DNA from: Streptomyces sp. NBC_01232
GTDB taxonomy: Bacteria > Actinomycetota > Actinomycetes > Streptomycetales > Streptomycetaceae
DNA length: 64,000 nucleotides
Assembly: GCF_035989885.1 (NCBI RefSeq)
Contig: NZ_CP108518.1
Coordinates: 3,104,501-3,168,500 of the forward strand
Direction of reading: 5' to 3'
The position numbers and the translations under genes were made by a program. The notes under the pieces were generated by a model, which was given only the letters and a program-made list of their open reading frames with translations, made no database searches and was not told the origin of the DNA. Shown here one piece after another: positions 42,583 to 51,637 of this stretch. Every line of letters begins with the position of its first letter. The stretch's first letter is position 1.

Positions 42583-44385
42583 GTGCCGAACCACGCCTCG
42601 CGCCGGAATCTGCTCGCCGCGGCCGCCATGGCCGCCGTAACGGCCGCCGGGGCCGCTTCCGCCGCGGCGGGACCCCGCCGCGGCAGCGTCCCCGACGACG
42701 CGCGGCCCCCGGGCAGCCGCCCCGGCCGGGCGCGGCTGCGCGCGATCGTGGACGGGATGAGCCTCGACGAGAAGGTCGGGCAGCTCTTCGTCTCCCGGGC
42801 GTACGGGCATTCGGCGACCGATCCCGAGCCGGCGGACGCCGAGCAGAACCTGGCTGCCTTCGGGGTGCGCACCGCCGCCGAGCTGGTCTCCCGGTACCAC
42901 CTCGGCGGGATCATCTACTTCGCCTGGGCCCACAACACCCAGGACCCGCGGCAGATCGCCTCGCTCTCGGTGGGCCTGCAGCAGGCCGCCCTCACCACCG
43001 GCGCCCGGATCCCACTGCTGCTCTCCACCGACCAGGAGCACGGCGCCGTGGCCCGGATCGGCAGGCCGGCGGCCCTGCTCCCGGGGGCGATGGCGCTCGG
43101 TGCGGCCGGTTCCACCGCGCACGCCCGGCGGGCCGCGCGCATCGCGGGCACGGAGCTGGCCGCCATGGGCATCCGGCAGGACTACGCGCCGGTGGCCGAC
43201 GTCAACGTCAATCCGGCCAATCCGGTGATCGGCGTACGGTCCTTCGGCTCCGACCCGCACGCCGTGGCGGAGCTGGTGGCCGCCCAGGTCCACGGCTACC
43301 AGGGCGCCGGGGTGGCCGCCACCGCCAAGCACTTCCCCGGCCACGGGGACACCGAGACCGACAGCCACGTCGGCCTGCCGGTGATGCGGCACACCCGCGC
43401 CGCCTGGGAGGAGCTGGACGAACCGCCCTTCCGGGCCGCGGTGGAGGCGGGCGTGGACGCCATCATGACGGCGCACATCGTCTTCCCCGCGCTCGATCCC
43501 TCGGGGGACCCGGCGACCCTCTCCCGGCCGATCGTCACCGGCCTGCTGCGCGAACGCCTGGGCTTCGAGGGGGTGGTGGTCACCGACGCCCTCGACATGG
43601 CCGGGGTCCGCCAGAAGTACGGGGACGACCGCGTCCCCGTACTGGCCCTGCTGGCGGGCTGCGACCAGCTGCTGAACCCCCCGGACCTGGGGCTCGCGCA
43701 CCGCAGCGTGCGGGCGGCCGTCGAGGCGGGCGAGCTGTCCGCGGCACGGATCGAGCAGTCGGTGCTGCGGATCCTGGAACTGAAGGCCCGCCGGGGCCTG
43801 CTCGACGAGGCGTACACCACGGGCCGGGATGTGGACAGCGTCGTGGGCATCCAGGAGCACCTCGACGCCGCCGACACGATCGCGGCCGCCACCACGACCC
43901 TGCTGGCCGATCCCCGCGGGCTGGTGCCCTTCGACGGGACGGCCGGGCCACGGCTGCTGGTCACCGGGGCGGACCCGGTCTCCCCCTCGGGTACCACCGG
44001 GCCCCCTACGGTCGTACTGGCCCGGGAACTGACCGCACTGGGCTGCCGGGCCACGGCGGTGCCGCCCGCCCGCGCCGTGGCGGCCGCGCCCGGTCACGCG
44101 GCGGTGTTGGTGTGCACGTACAACGTCCCGGAGGGGATGAGTCCGCAGCGCACGCTGGTGGCGGACCTGATCGCGACCGGTGTTCCGGTCGTCTCGCTGG
44201 CCGTCCGCAATCCGTACGACCCGGCCCGGCTGCCGGCCTGTGCGGCGGAGCTGGCGACGTACTCCTGGACGGATGTGGAGATGCGGGCGGCGGCCCGGGT
44301 GCTCACCGGGAGGGTCCGGCCCTCCGGCCGGCTCCCCGTCCCCGTCCCCGGCCGCTACCCGCTGGGCCACGGGCTGACGCGCTGA
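42583..44385 (+). CDS. Glycoside hydrolase family 3, beta-N-acetylhexosaminidase-like, Tat-exported
   Basis: The 600-residue protein starts with a twin-arginine signal (SRRNLLAAAAMAAVTAAG). The GH3 barrel shows LLLSTDQEHGAVARI, the acid/base motif KHFPGHGDTETDSHVGLP and the nucleophile Asp in VVVTDALDMAGV. The His-containing KHFPGHG-x-T-x-x-DSH loop is the mark of NagZ-type N-acetylglucosaminidases. A C-terminal GH3 domain follows from about residue 440. It likely removes GlcNAc from chitin fragments or muropeptides outside the cell. GTG at 42583 is used. Confidence 0.9.
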   Translation: MPNHASRRNLLAAAAMAAVTAAGAASAAAGPRRGSVPDDARPPGSRPGRARLRAIVDGMSLDEKVGQLFVSRAYGHSATDPEPADAEQNLAAFGVRTAAELVSRYHLGGIIYFAWAHNTQDPRQIASLSVGLQQAALTTGARIPLLLSTDQEHGAVARIGRPAALLPGAMALGAAGSTAHARRAARIAGTELAAMGIRQDYAPVADVNVNPANPVIGVRSFGSDPHAVAELVAAQVHGYQGAGVAATAKHFPGHGDTETDSHVGLPVMRHTRAAWEELDEPPFRAAVEAGVDAIMTAHIVFPALDPSGDPATLSRPIVTGLLRERLGFEGVVVTDALDMAGVRQKYGDDRVPVLALLAGCDQLLNPPDLGLAHRSVRAAVEAGELSAARIEQSVLRILELKARRGLLDEAYTTGRDVDSVVGIQEHLDAADTIAAATTTLLADPRGLVPFDGTAGPRLLVTGADPVSPSGTTGPPTVVLARELTALGCRATAVPPARAVAAAPGHAAVLVCTYNVPEGMSPQRTLVADLIATGVPVVSLAVRNPYDPARLPACAAELATYSWTDVEMRAAARVLTGRVRPSGRLPVPVPGRYPLGHGLTR

Positions 44386-44421
44386 TCGCTCAGGCACCGG
44401 CCCGCGGCCCGCGTGTCCCGG

Positions 44422-45855
44422 TTACGGCCGCAGCTGCGGCTCGCGCTCCAGGTCGGGCTGGTCGAGCTGCGCGTCCGGCGCCGCCAGCGGCGCCGCCTTC
44501 CCCGCGTCGGCGAGCGCCGCGGCCGGGGCGACCCCGGCCCACTGCAGGATCTTCGAGGTGGCGAGGGCCTTCTCGCCGTCCATGAGCCTGGAGACGTTCG
44601 CCCCGTGGTTGGCGCCCGGCGCGATCATGACGTGGCTGTCGCGCACCCCGTAGCCGAGGCGGAACGGCTCGGCGCCCCACGGGTCGTTCTGCCCGTACAC
44701 GAAGAGCATCTGGTTGGCGTTGTTGCGCACCCACTTGTCGACGTCCGCCATCGCGCCCGGCTGGAAGGTCATGGGGATGTCGCGGGGCACGAAGTTGCGC
44801 GGCGGCTGGTAGCCGTAGCGGCTCAGGCCCTTCAGGTGCGGCTGCTTGATGTCCGGGGAGCCGAGCTGCGTACCCGCCTGGTAGTAGTACGGCGTGTACG
44901 TCTGCAGGCCCTGGTCGGAGTAGGCCGAGAAGCCGGAGATCGCGTCGATCGTGTCCCAGATCTCCTGGTCGCTCGCGGTGGCGGCGGCCGGGACGGAAGC
45001 GCAGTCGGCGAGCAGGCTGTACTGCCAGAAGGCCCACACGTAGTCGAGCACGACGGCCTCGTAGGCCCTGTCGAGGTCGCCGACGGTGGTGAAGGTCCAG
45101 CCGTTCTCGGCCGCGGCGACCGCGTACTTGGCCTCCAGCGGCTCGCGGCGTACCAGCGCCTCGCGCTGCACGGCGTTCAGCCGGTCGCGGCACTCCTTGG
45201 TGCCGACCTTGGCGAAGAACCGGTCGTAGGCCGAGTCCTCGTTGTTGACGACGTCGTTGGGCGCGACGTACGCGACGACGCCGTCCATGTCCCGCGGGTA
45301 GAAGCGCTCGTAGTACGTCGCCGTCATCCCGCCCTTGCTGGCGCCGGTGGACAGCCAGTTCTTCGGGTAGATCCTCTTCAGCGCGGTGAAGATGCGGTGC
45401 TGGTCACTGGCGGCCTGCCAGATGTCCAGGTGGGACCAGTTGGCCGGGTCGGGCCGGGAGGGAGTGAAGAATCGATACTCCATGGACACCTGGTTGCCGT
45501 CGATGATGGTCGTCGGCTCACTGCGGCGCGGGCTGGTACTGACGTTGTAGCCGGAGGTGAAGAACACCGACGGCCGCGAGACGTCCTTGTGCAACAGGGT
45601 CAGGCGCTGCTTGAAGGTGCCCTTCCACGGCTGCCGGTGGTCCACCGGCTGCTCGTAGTTCAGTACGAAGAAGCGGTAGCCGGGGTACGGCTTCTCCTCG
45701 ATCAGGCTCATCCCGGGAATGCCGAGGATCTGGTCCTTGATGTCCGTGGCGGCCGTGGGCTCCGCGGCTGTGGCCGCTTGCGCCGTTGAGCCGGCCGCGC
45801 CCATGGTGCCGATGAGCACCACGAGCGACAGCAGCCATCCGAGCGTCTTGCGCAT
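44422..45855 (-). CDS. Secreted tripeptidyl aminopeptidase (peptidase S37)
   Basis: The 477-residue preprotein has a signal peptide (MRKTLGWLLSLVVLIGTMGAAG, cleavage near AQAATAAE). The S37 signature regions GYNVSTSPRRSEPTTIIDGNQ, STGASKGGMTATYYERFYP (nucleophile Ser) and the late APGANHGANVSRL (His) are present. S37 enzymes of Streptomyces release tripeptides or proline-containing tripeptides from extracellular proteins. GGGGAGG lies upstream of the ATG. It is convergent with the GH3 gene, 36 bases apart. Confidence 0.9.
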   Translation of the reverse strand: MRKTLGWLLSLVVLIGTMGAAGSTAQAATAAEPTAATDIKDQILGIPGMSLIEEKPYPGYRFFVLNYEQPVDHRQPWKGTFKQRLTLLHKDVSRPSVFFTSGYNVSTSPRRSEPTTIIDGNQVSMEYRFFTPSRPDPANWSHLDIWQAASDQHRIFTALKRIYPKNWLSTGASKGGMTATYYERFYPRDMDGVVAYVAPNDVVNNEDSAYDRFFAKVGTKECRDRLNAVQREALVRREPLEAKYAVAAAENGWTFTTVGDLDRAYEAVVLDYVWAFWQYSLLADCASVPAAATASDQEIWDTIDAISGFSAYSDQGLQTYTPYYYQAGTQLGSPDIKQPHLKGLSRYGYQPPRNFVPRDIPMTFQPGAMADVDKWVRNNANQMLFVYGQNDPWGAEPFRLGYGVRDSHVMIAPGANHGANVSRLMDGEKALATSKILQWAGVAPAAALADAGKAAPLAAPDAQLDQPDLEREPQLRP

Positions 45856-45939
45856 TCACCCTCCCCTTGAGTTCACTTCGGTCGCCGTGAACCTAGCCGG
45901 GCCAACACGTCACTGACCAGACCTAGTTGGGCCTGTCCC

Positions 45940-46341
45940 TCAGCACAGGATCCAGCCGGAATCCACCGATCCGGACCCGACGCTCCCCTTTACATACACG
46001 CAGCGGCTGATCGCACCGACGGTGACGGGACCGGCATACCGGGTGAATCGCCCGGCCTCGCGCACCGGGGCCCCGCCGCGCGGCTGGATGCTCACCGCCA
46101 TCCGCCGCCGCTCGCCGGAGACCCGCGCCACGGTCACCGCGCAGGCCTGGTTGCGGCTCTTGTAGACGCGGACCTCGCCCGTCTCGAACTCCACCGTCCT
46201 GGCCAGCCGGCCGGCACACCCCTCGGTCGCGGCCCGCGCCACGGGCGGCGTGAACAGCCCGCCCACGCAGAGCCACAGGGCCGCCACGAAAACCCCCAGG
46301 GACGCGGCCCGGCGGCCGCGTCTCCCCCCTTGCTGCAACAT
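45940..46341 (-). CDS. Small secreted Cys-containing protein of unknown function
   Basis: 133 residues with a signal peptide (SLGVFVAALWLCVGGLFTPPVARA) and a mature domain holding four Cys (EGCAGRL, NQACAVTV, ISRCVYVKG, and the final GWILC). The beta-rich pattern resembles small spore-associated proteins of Streptomyces, but I do not recognise a family. The Cys at the very C-terminus suggests a tight disulfide-bonded fold. GGGGGA precedes the ATG, and an inverted repeat lies just upstream. Confidence 0.7.
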   Translation of the reverse strand: MLQQGGRRGRRAASLGVFVAALWLCVGGLFTPPVARAATEGCAGRLARTVEFETGEVRVYKSRNQACAVTVARVSGERRRMAVSIQPRGGAPVREAGRFTRYAGPVTVGAISRCVYVKGSVGSGSVDSGWILC

Positions 46342-46356
46342 CCAGTCCCCCGATCG

Positions 46357-46389
46357 GTCGTACGTACAGCACGCGCACGCACGTACGAC
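46357..46389. promoter_or_regulatory. Inverted repeat upstream of the small secreted protein
   Basis: GTCGTACGT (46357-46365) and ACGTACGAC (46381-46389) are perfect complements, 15 bases apart. It lies 16 bases before a leftward start codon, so it could be an operator or a 5'-leader hairpin. Confidence 0.45.
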
Positions 46390-46578
46390 GCCCGAACCTT
46401 CCGGATGGTTGCCGACCGCAAGGGTCCGGCCCGCCGGTACCGGCCACCCCTCCCTCGTACGAGTGCATCCACAACTTCCCGGCGGGACAGCGGGAGTTCA
46501 CGCCCGGGACGGCGATTACGCTAGGTGATCACCACTCCGCCCGCCGTAGCCGTGGCTGCAGCCGTGAAAGGCAAAGAG

Positions 46579-47133
46579 ATGACGAACGACCTGCTCGACC
46601 GCAAGCTGGAGCGCGCCTTCACGCACCTGGACGCCGACGGGAGCGGCGTGATCGACGCCGCCGACATCATCGCGCTCGGCTCCCGGCTGCTGTCGGCCCT
46701 CGCGGAGCCGGCCACCTCTCCCAAGGCGGACCTGGTGATGGGCGGGCTGGCCGACTTCTGGCAGGACCTGTTCACCGAGCTGGACATCGACCGGGACGGC
46801 AAGGTCACGCCCGAGGAGTACAAGCTGGGCATGACCCGCCTGTACGCGCAGGGCGGCCCCGCCTACGACCGCTCGTTCCGCCCGATGATGCGGGCCGTCC
46901 TCACGATCGTCGACACCGACGACGACGGGCGCATCAGCCCGCAGGAGTTCCACCGGGCGCAGGAGGCCTTCGACACGCAGCTGAGCCCCGCCGACACCGA
47001 GGCGCTCTTCCGGCGGATCGACGCGGACGGGGACGGCTCCCTGACCGTCGACGAACTGCTCGACGCAGTACGCGAGTACTACACCGGCACCGACGAGGAC
47101 GCCCCGGGGAACCTGCTCTTCGGCGAGTTCTGA
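46579..47133 (+). CDS. EF-hand calcium-binding protein (calerythrin-like)
   Basis: 184 residues with four EF-hand loops: DADGSGVIDAAD, DIDRDGKVTPEE, DTDDDGRISPQE and DADGDGSLTVDE, each with acidic ligands at positions 1, 3, 5 and 12. This is the calerythrin/CabB-type sarcoplasmic-like calcium sensor or buffer known in Streptomyces and Saccharopolyspora. All loops look competent, though the first ends in Asp rather than Glu. ATG at 46579 is chosen, with AAAGG upstream; GTG at 46525 would add an Ala/Val-rich stretch. Confidence 0.9.
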   Translation: MTNDLLDRKLERAFTHLDADGSGVIDAADIIALGSRLLSALAEPATSPKADLVMGGLADFWQDLFTELDIDRDGKVTPEEYKLGMTRLYAQGGPAYDRSFRPMMRAVLTIVDTDDDGRISPQEFHRAQEAFDTQLSPADTEALFRRIDADGDGSLTVDELLDAVREYYTGTDEDAPGNLLFGEF

Positions 47134-47139
47134 TCCAGA

Positions 47140-47178
47140 GGCGCCCCCGGGCCCGGCGCAGCCCGGGCCCGGGGCGCC
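47140..47178. terminator. Hairpin between convergent EF-hand and ABC transporter genes
   Basis: GGCGCCCCCGGGCCCGG (47140-47156) pairs with CCGGGCCCGGGGCGCC (47163-47178), one base bulged. Confidence 0.65.
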
Positions 47179-47180
47179 GC

Positions 47181-50100
47181 TCAGGCCGCGGCGCGCTCGT
47201 CCTCGCCGACGAAGGTGCGCCACAGCTCGGCGTACCGGCCGCCGCGCGCCAGGAGTTCGGCGTGGGTGCCGTCCTCCACGACCCGGCCGCGGTCCATGAC
47301 CACGACCCGGTCGGCGCGCGCCGCGGTGGTCAGCCGGTGCGCGACCACCAGGGTGGTGCGCTTGCCCGCGAGCCGGTCCGTGGCCTGGTTGACCTGGGCC
47401 TCGGTGGCCAGGTCGAGGGCGGCGGTGGCCTCGTCGAGCAGCAGCACGTCCGGGTCGACGAGCTCGGCCCGGGCCAGCGCGATCAGCTGGCGCTGGCCCG
47501 CGGAGAGGTTGCGGCCGCGCTCGGCGACGGTGTGCAGGTAGCCGCCGTCGAGGGTGGCGATCATGTCGTGGGCGCCGACCGCGCGGGCGGCGGCCTCCAC
47601 CTCGGCGTCGCTCGCACCGGGCAGCCCGTAGGCGATGGCGTCGCGGACGGTCCCCTGGAAGAGGTAGGCCTCCTGGGGGACGACCCCCAGACGGTGGCGG
47701 TATTCCGTCAGCTCCAGCTCCCGCAGGTCGGCGCCGTCGGCGGTGACCCGGCCGGAGGTCGGGTCGTAGAACCGGGCCACCATCTTGACCAGCGTGGACT
47801 TGCCCGCCCCGGTCTCGCCGACGAAGGCGACGGTCTGCCCGGCGGGTATCCGCAGGTCGATTCCGGCCAGCGCGTACCCCTTCTCGCCCCGCTCCTCGGC
47901 CGTCCCGTACTGGAAGCGGACGTCCTCGAAGACGATCTCCCCGACCGGTGATTCCGGTGTCCGCGGCCGCTGCGGCAGCGGGGTGCTGGTGGGCTCGCGC
48001 AGCAGCCCCTGGATCCGGCCGAGGGCGACCGTGGCCTGCTGGTAGCCGTCGAAGACCTGGGAGAGCTGCTGGACGGGCGCGAAGAACAGGTCGATGTAGA
48101 GCAGGTACGCGACCAGGGCGCCGGTGGTCAGGGTCCCCGCCTCCACGCGGCCCGCGCCGACGATCAGCACGGCGGCCGCGGCGCCCGAGGACAGCAGCTG
48201 CACGAAGGGGAAGTAGACGGATATCAGCCACTGGCCGCGGACCCGGGCCTCGCGGTACGAGTGGCTGCGCTCGGCGTAGCGCTTGGCGCCCGAGCCCTCG
48301 CGGCGGAAGGCCTGGACGATGCGCAGGCCCGAGACGGACTCCTGGAGGTCGGCGTTGACCAGGCTGACCCGGTCGCGGGCGAGCTCGTAGGCGGCGACGG
48401 ACTTGCGGCGGAACACGATCGTGCCGACGACCAGGACGGGCAGGGTCGCGAAGACGATCAGCGCGAGCTCGCCGTCCAGGACGACCAGGGCGATCAGGAT
48501 GCCGAAGAAGGTGAAGACGGAGACCACGGCGGTCACGAGCCCGGTCTGGAGGAACGAGCTCAGCGAGTCCACGTCGGTGGTCATCCGCGTCATGATCTTG
48601 CCGGTGAGCTCGCGCTCGTAGTAGTCGAGGCCGAGGCGCTGCAGCTGGGCGAAGATCTTGACGCGCAGGGAGTACAGCACGCGCTCGCCGGTACGGCCCG
48701 TCATCCGGGTTTCGGCGAACTGCGCGGCCCACTGTGCGACGACGACCACGAGGGCGAGCCCGGCGGCCACCCAGACGGCGCCGAGCACGGCCTGCTCCAC
48801 GCCCTGGTCGATGCCGTGCCGGATCAGGATCGGCAGCAGCAGTCCGGCTCCCGCGTCCGCGGCGACCAGGCCGAGGCTGATGGCGAGCGGCGCCCAGAAG
48901 CCGTGGAGCAGACGGCGCAGGCCGTAGCTCTCCTCGGCGGCGGCGGCACGGGTCTCGTCCACCTCGGGGAGGTCGTCGGCGGGCGGCAGCGCGGCCACCT
49001 GCGCGAGCAGTTCGGGGGTGGCCGGCATCCCGGCGACCGCCCCGGCCATGGAGTGCCCGGCCCCGGGACCGCCGCTCCCCGGCGCGGGAGCGGAGCCGGC
49101 TCCGGTGACGGCTCCGGGTCCGGTGGCGGTCGTGCCGTCGGACTCCTCCTGGCGCCGCCAGAGCTCGGGGGTGACCCCGCCGGCGACCCGGCGCTTGGCG
49201 TTGACGGGCTCGGAGTCGATCTCCGCCTCGAGCTCGATGCCGCGTTCGACGTCGCGGTCGAGCTCGCGCTCGAACTCGGTCATCACGCGGGCGTCCGGGG
49301 TGCGCGGCGAGGCGGCGCCGAGCGCCTCGGGGTCGGTGAGCAGCCTGCGGTAGAGCGCGGAGCGGCTCTCCAGCTGCGCGTGCGTCCCGATGTCGGCGAG
49401 CCGCCCTCGGTCGAGCACGGCGATCCGGTCGGCCAGTGCGAGCGTGGAGCGCCGGTGGGCGATCAGCAGGGTGGTCCGGCCGGCCATGACGGACCGCAGG
49501 GCCTCGTGGATCTCGTGCTCGACGCGGGCGTCCACGGCGGAGGTGGCGTCGTCGAGGAGGAGCAGCCGGGGGTCGGTGAGGATGGCCCGGGCCAGCGCGA
49601 TGCGCTGGCGCTGGCCGCCGGAGAGGGTGAGGCCCTGCTCGCCGACCTCGGTGTCGTACCCGGCGGGCAGCGCCCGGATGAACCCCTCGGCCTGGGCGGC
49701 GCGGGCGGCCGCCTCGATCTGCTCCTCGGTGGCGCCGGGGTGCCCGTAGGCGATGTTGGCGCGGATGGTGTCGGAGAAGAGGAAGGAGTCCTCGGGGACC
49801 AGTCCGATCGCGCCGCGCAGGGACTCGTACGTCAGCTCGCGTACGTCGTGGCCGCCGACGCGGACCGTGCCGCCGTCGGCGTCGTAGAACCGGGGCAGAA
49901 GGAGGGCGACGGTGGACTTGCCGCTGCCGGAGGACCCGACGACGGCGACGGTCTCCCCCTCCGCCACCGTGAGCGAGAACCCGTCGAGGACGGGCCGCTC
50001 GGGGTCGTAGCCGAAGCGGACGTCGTCGAACTCGACGGTGGCGGGCACGTCGGCGGGCAGCTCGCGCTCGCCCTCGCGGATCTCGGGCTCGGTGTCGATG

Positions 50101-51062
50101 AGCTCGAAGACGCGCTCCACGCCGGCGCGGGCCTGCTGTCCGACGGTGAGGACCATGGCGAGCATGCGGACGGGTCCGACGAGCTGGGCGAGGTAGGTGG
50201 AGAAGGCGACGAAGGTGCCGAGGGTGACCTGGCCCCTGGTGGCCATCCAGCCGCCGAGGGCCAGCATGGCGACCTGCGCGAGTGCCGGTACGGCCTGGAG
50301 GGCGGGGGTGTAGCGCGAGTTGAGGCGGATGGTGCGCATCCGCCCGGCGAACAGCCGGCGGCCGGCCTCGCGCAGCTTGCCGGTCTCCTGCTCCTCCTGG
50401 CCGAAGCCCTTGACGACGCGTACGCCGGTCACGGCCCCGTCGACGACGGTGGCGACGGCGGCGGCCTGGCCCTGGGCCCACCAGGTGGCGGGGAAGAGCT
50501 TCTTGCGGCTGCGCTTGGCTATGAACCACAGGGCGGGAGCCATGAGCAGGGCGACGAGGGTCAGCAGCGGCGAGAGCCAGAGCATGATCCCGAGGGATAT
50601 CCCGAAGAGCAGGAAGTTCCCGATCGTCATGGGGAGCATGAAGAGCAGGCCCTGGATCAGCTGGAGGTCGCTGGTGGCGCGGCCGACGATCTGGCCGGTG
50701 TTCAGCTCGTCCTGCCGCCGTCCGTCGAGGCGGGCGATCGTGGCGTACATGTCGGTGCGCAGGTCGTGCTGCACGTCGAGGGCGAGCCGGCCGCCGTAGT
50801 ACCGGCGTATGTAGGTCAGGACGTACACGAGCAGGGCGGCGGCTATGAGCATGGCGGCCCAGGGCGTCATGGGCCTGGTCCGGTCGCCGATGACGTCGTC
50901 GATGATGACCTTGGTGACCAGCGGCACGATCGCCATGAGGGCCATGCCGGCCAGCGAGGAGCCGAGCGCGAGCAGCACGTTGGTCCTGTACCGCCAGGTG
51001 TAGGCCGCCAGCCGCTTGCCCCAGCCCTGTTTCTCCCCAGCCGCTGTCTCTGCCGCCGCCAC
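47181..51062 (-). CDS. ABC exporter with two fused half-transporters
   Basis: A 1293-residue polypeptide with the order TMD-NBD-TMD-NBD. First half: spans from about residue 25, Walker A VGSSGSGKSTVALLL near 380, signature LSGGQRQRIALARA, DDATSAVD. An acidic/Gly-rich linker (about 630-690) follows. Second half: spans, Walker A VGETGAGKSTLVKMVA near 1080, signature variant LSAGQRQLIALARA, DEATAALD. Both ATP sites look intact, although the second signature has Ala for Gly and the Glu/Asp after Walker B differ, hinting at one weaker site. Bacterial exporters of this type are usually two genes; here they are one. Cargo (drug or lipid) unknown. GTG at 51062 has GGGGAGG five bases upstream. Confidence 0.9.
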   Translation of the reverse strand: MAAAETAAGEKQGWGKRLAAYTWRYRTNVLLALGSSLAGMALMAIVPLVTKVIIDDVIGDRTRPMTPWAAMLIAAALLVYVLTYIRRYYGGRLALDVQHDLRTDMYATIARLDGRRQDELNTGQIVGRATSDLQLIQGLLFMLPMTIGNFLLFGISLGIMLWLSPLLTLVALLMAPALWFIAKRSRKKLFPATWWAQGQAAAVATVVDGAVTGVRVVKGFGQEEQETGKLREAGRRLFAGRMRTIRLNSRYTPALQAVPALAQVAMLALGGWMATRGQVTLGTFVAFSTYLAQLVGPVRMLAMVLTVGQQARAGVERVFELIDTEPEIREGERELPADVPATVEFDDVRFGYDPERPVLDGFSLTVAEGETVAVVGSSGSGKSTVALLLPRFYDADGGTVRVGGHDVRELTYESLRGAIGLVPEDSFLFSDTIRANIAYGHPGATEEQIEAAARAAQAEGFIRALPAGYDTEVGEQGLTLSGGQRQRIALARAILTDPRLLLLDDATSAVDARVEHEIHEALRSVMAGRTTLLIAHRRSTLALADRIAVLDRGRLADIGTHAQLESRSALYRRLLTDPEALGAASPRTPDARVMTEFERELDRDVERGIELEAEIDSEPVNAKRRVAGGVTPELWRRQEESDGTTATGPGAVTGAGSAPAPGSGGPGAGHSMAGAVAGMPATPELLAQVAALPPADDLPEVDETRAAAAEESYGLRRLLHGFWAPLAISLGLVAADAGAGLLLPILIRHGIDQGVEQAVLGAVWVAAGLALVVVVAQWAAQFAETRMTGRTGERVLYSLRVKIFAQLQRLGLDYYERELTGKIMTRMTTDVDSLSSFLQTGLVTAVVSVFTFFGILIALVVLDGELALIVFATLPVLVVGTIVFRRKSVAAYELARDRVSLVNADLQESVSGLRIVQAFRREGSGAKRYAERSHSYREARVRGQWLISVYFPFVQLLSSGAAAAVLIVGAGRVEAGTLTTGALVAYLLYIDLFFAPVQQLSQVFDGYQQATVALGRIQGLLREPTSTPLPQRPRTPESPVGEIVFEDVRFQYGTAEERGEKGYALAGIDLRIPAGQTVAFVGETGAGKSTLVKMVARFYDPTSGRVTADGADLRELELTEYRHRLGVVPQEAYLFQGTVRDAIAYGLPGASDAEVEAAARAVGAHDMIATLDGGYLHTVAERGRNLSAGQRQLIALARAELVDPDVLLLDEATAALDLATEAQVNQATDRLAGKRTTLVVAHRLTTAARADRVVVMDRGRVVEDGTHAELLARGGRYAELWRTFVGEDERAAA

Positions 51063-51318
51063 GTGAGCCTCCCCGTTCGTCCTGTCCTGCCGGAAGCGCC
51101 AACGCTCCGACCGGGGTATTTCATCCCGCCGCAACAATCGCACTGCCGTACGGCAGGGGCGCGCGGGCCGCGTCCGACCGGGGCGGGGACACGGCCGGGG
51201 CCGGGTGCGGCCCCTGTCAAGCCACGACTTTCCGGATCTGGGGCGGACGGGGCGCGCTGCGGATGCTGGAGGTCGGCCGCCCGCCGATCGCGGTGGCGCA
51301 GCGAAGGGATCGAGGACC
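51063..51318. other. Divergent gap with palindrome and direct repeats
   Basis: Contains a perfect 14-bp palindrome CTGCCGTACGGCAG (51143-51156) flanked by two copies of TCCGACCGGGG (51106-51116 and 51173-51183). It separates the ABC exporter from the small membrane-protein gene and may hold their shared operator. Confidence 0.45.
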
Positions 51319-51558
51319 ATGTCCACTCACCACGAACACCCGACCGGCGCCGGCACGAGCACGGGCTCCGGCTTGATGCAGCGGACCGTCCGCGCCGTCG
51401 TCCCCTATGTCACCGCGTTCCTGATCGCGCTGCTCGCGGCCAAGATCGTCGGCCTGCTGACGGAGAACCCCTGGGCCCGGCTGGCCACGGCGCTGGGCGT
51501 GGCCGTGGTCAGCCTCCTCCTCCACACCTACGACGAGGAGGAGGCCGACGGTGACTGA
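51319..51558 (+). CDS. Small hydrophobic membrane protein, function unknown
   Basis: 79 residues with two predicted spans (VVPYVTAFLIALLAAKIVGLL and LATALGVAVVSLLLHTY) joined by TENPWAR, and an acidic C-terminus DEEEADGD. No family recognised. It is divergent from the ABC exporter, with AAGGGA upstream. Codon use is typical, so it is probably real. Confidence 0.6.
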   Translation: MSTHHEHPTGAGTSTGSGLMQRTVRAVVPYVTAFLIALLAAKIVGLLTENPWARLATALGVAVVSLLLHTYDEEEADGD

Positions 51559-51637
51559 GGGATGACCGTCTCGAAGTACAAGGTCCTCGGGCACCATCCG
51601 GAACTGGACACCGCACACCGGCGACCCCGGGCGCGCC

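Noticed and set aside
40498..44397. A 1299-residue open frame on the - strand
   Set aside because: It crosses the LysR and GH3 genes antisense and the exporter out of frame; no protein family is visible.
46516..51102. A 1528-residue open frame on the - strand
   Set aside because: It is a shifted-frame shadow of the ABC exporter; its product is an Arg/Pro/Gly-rich string without domains.
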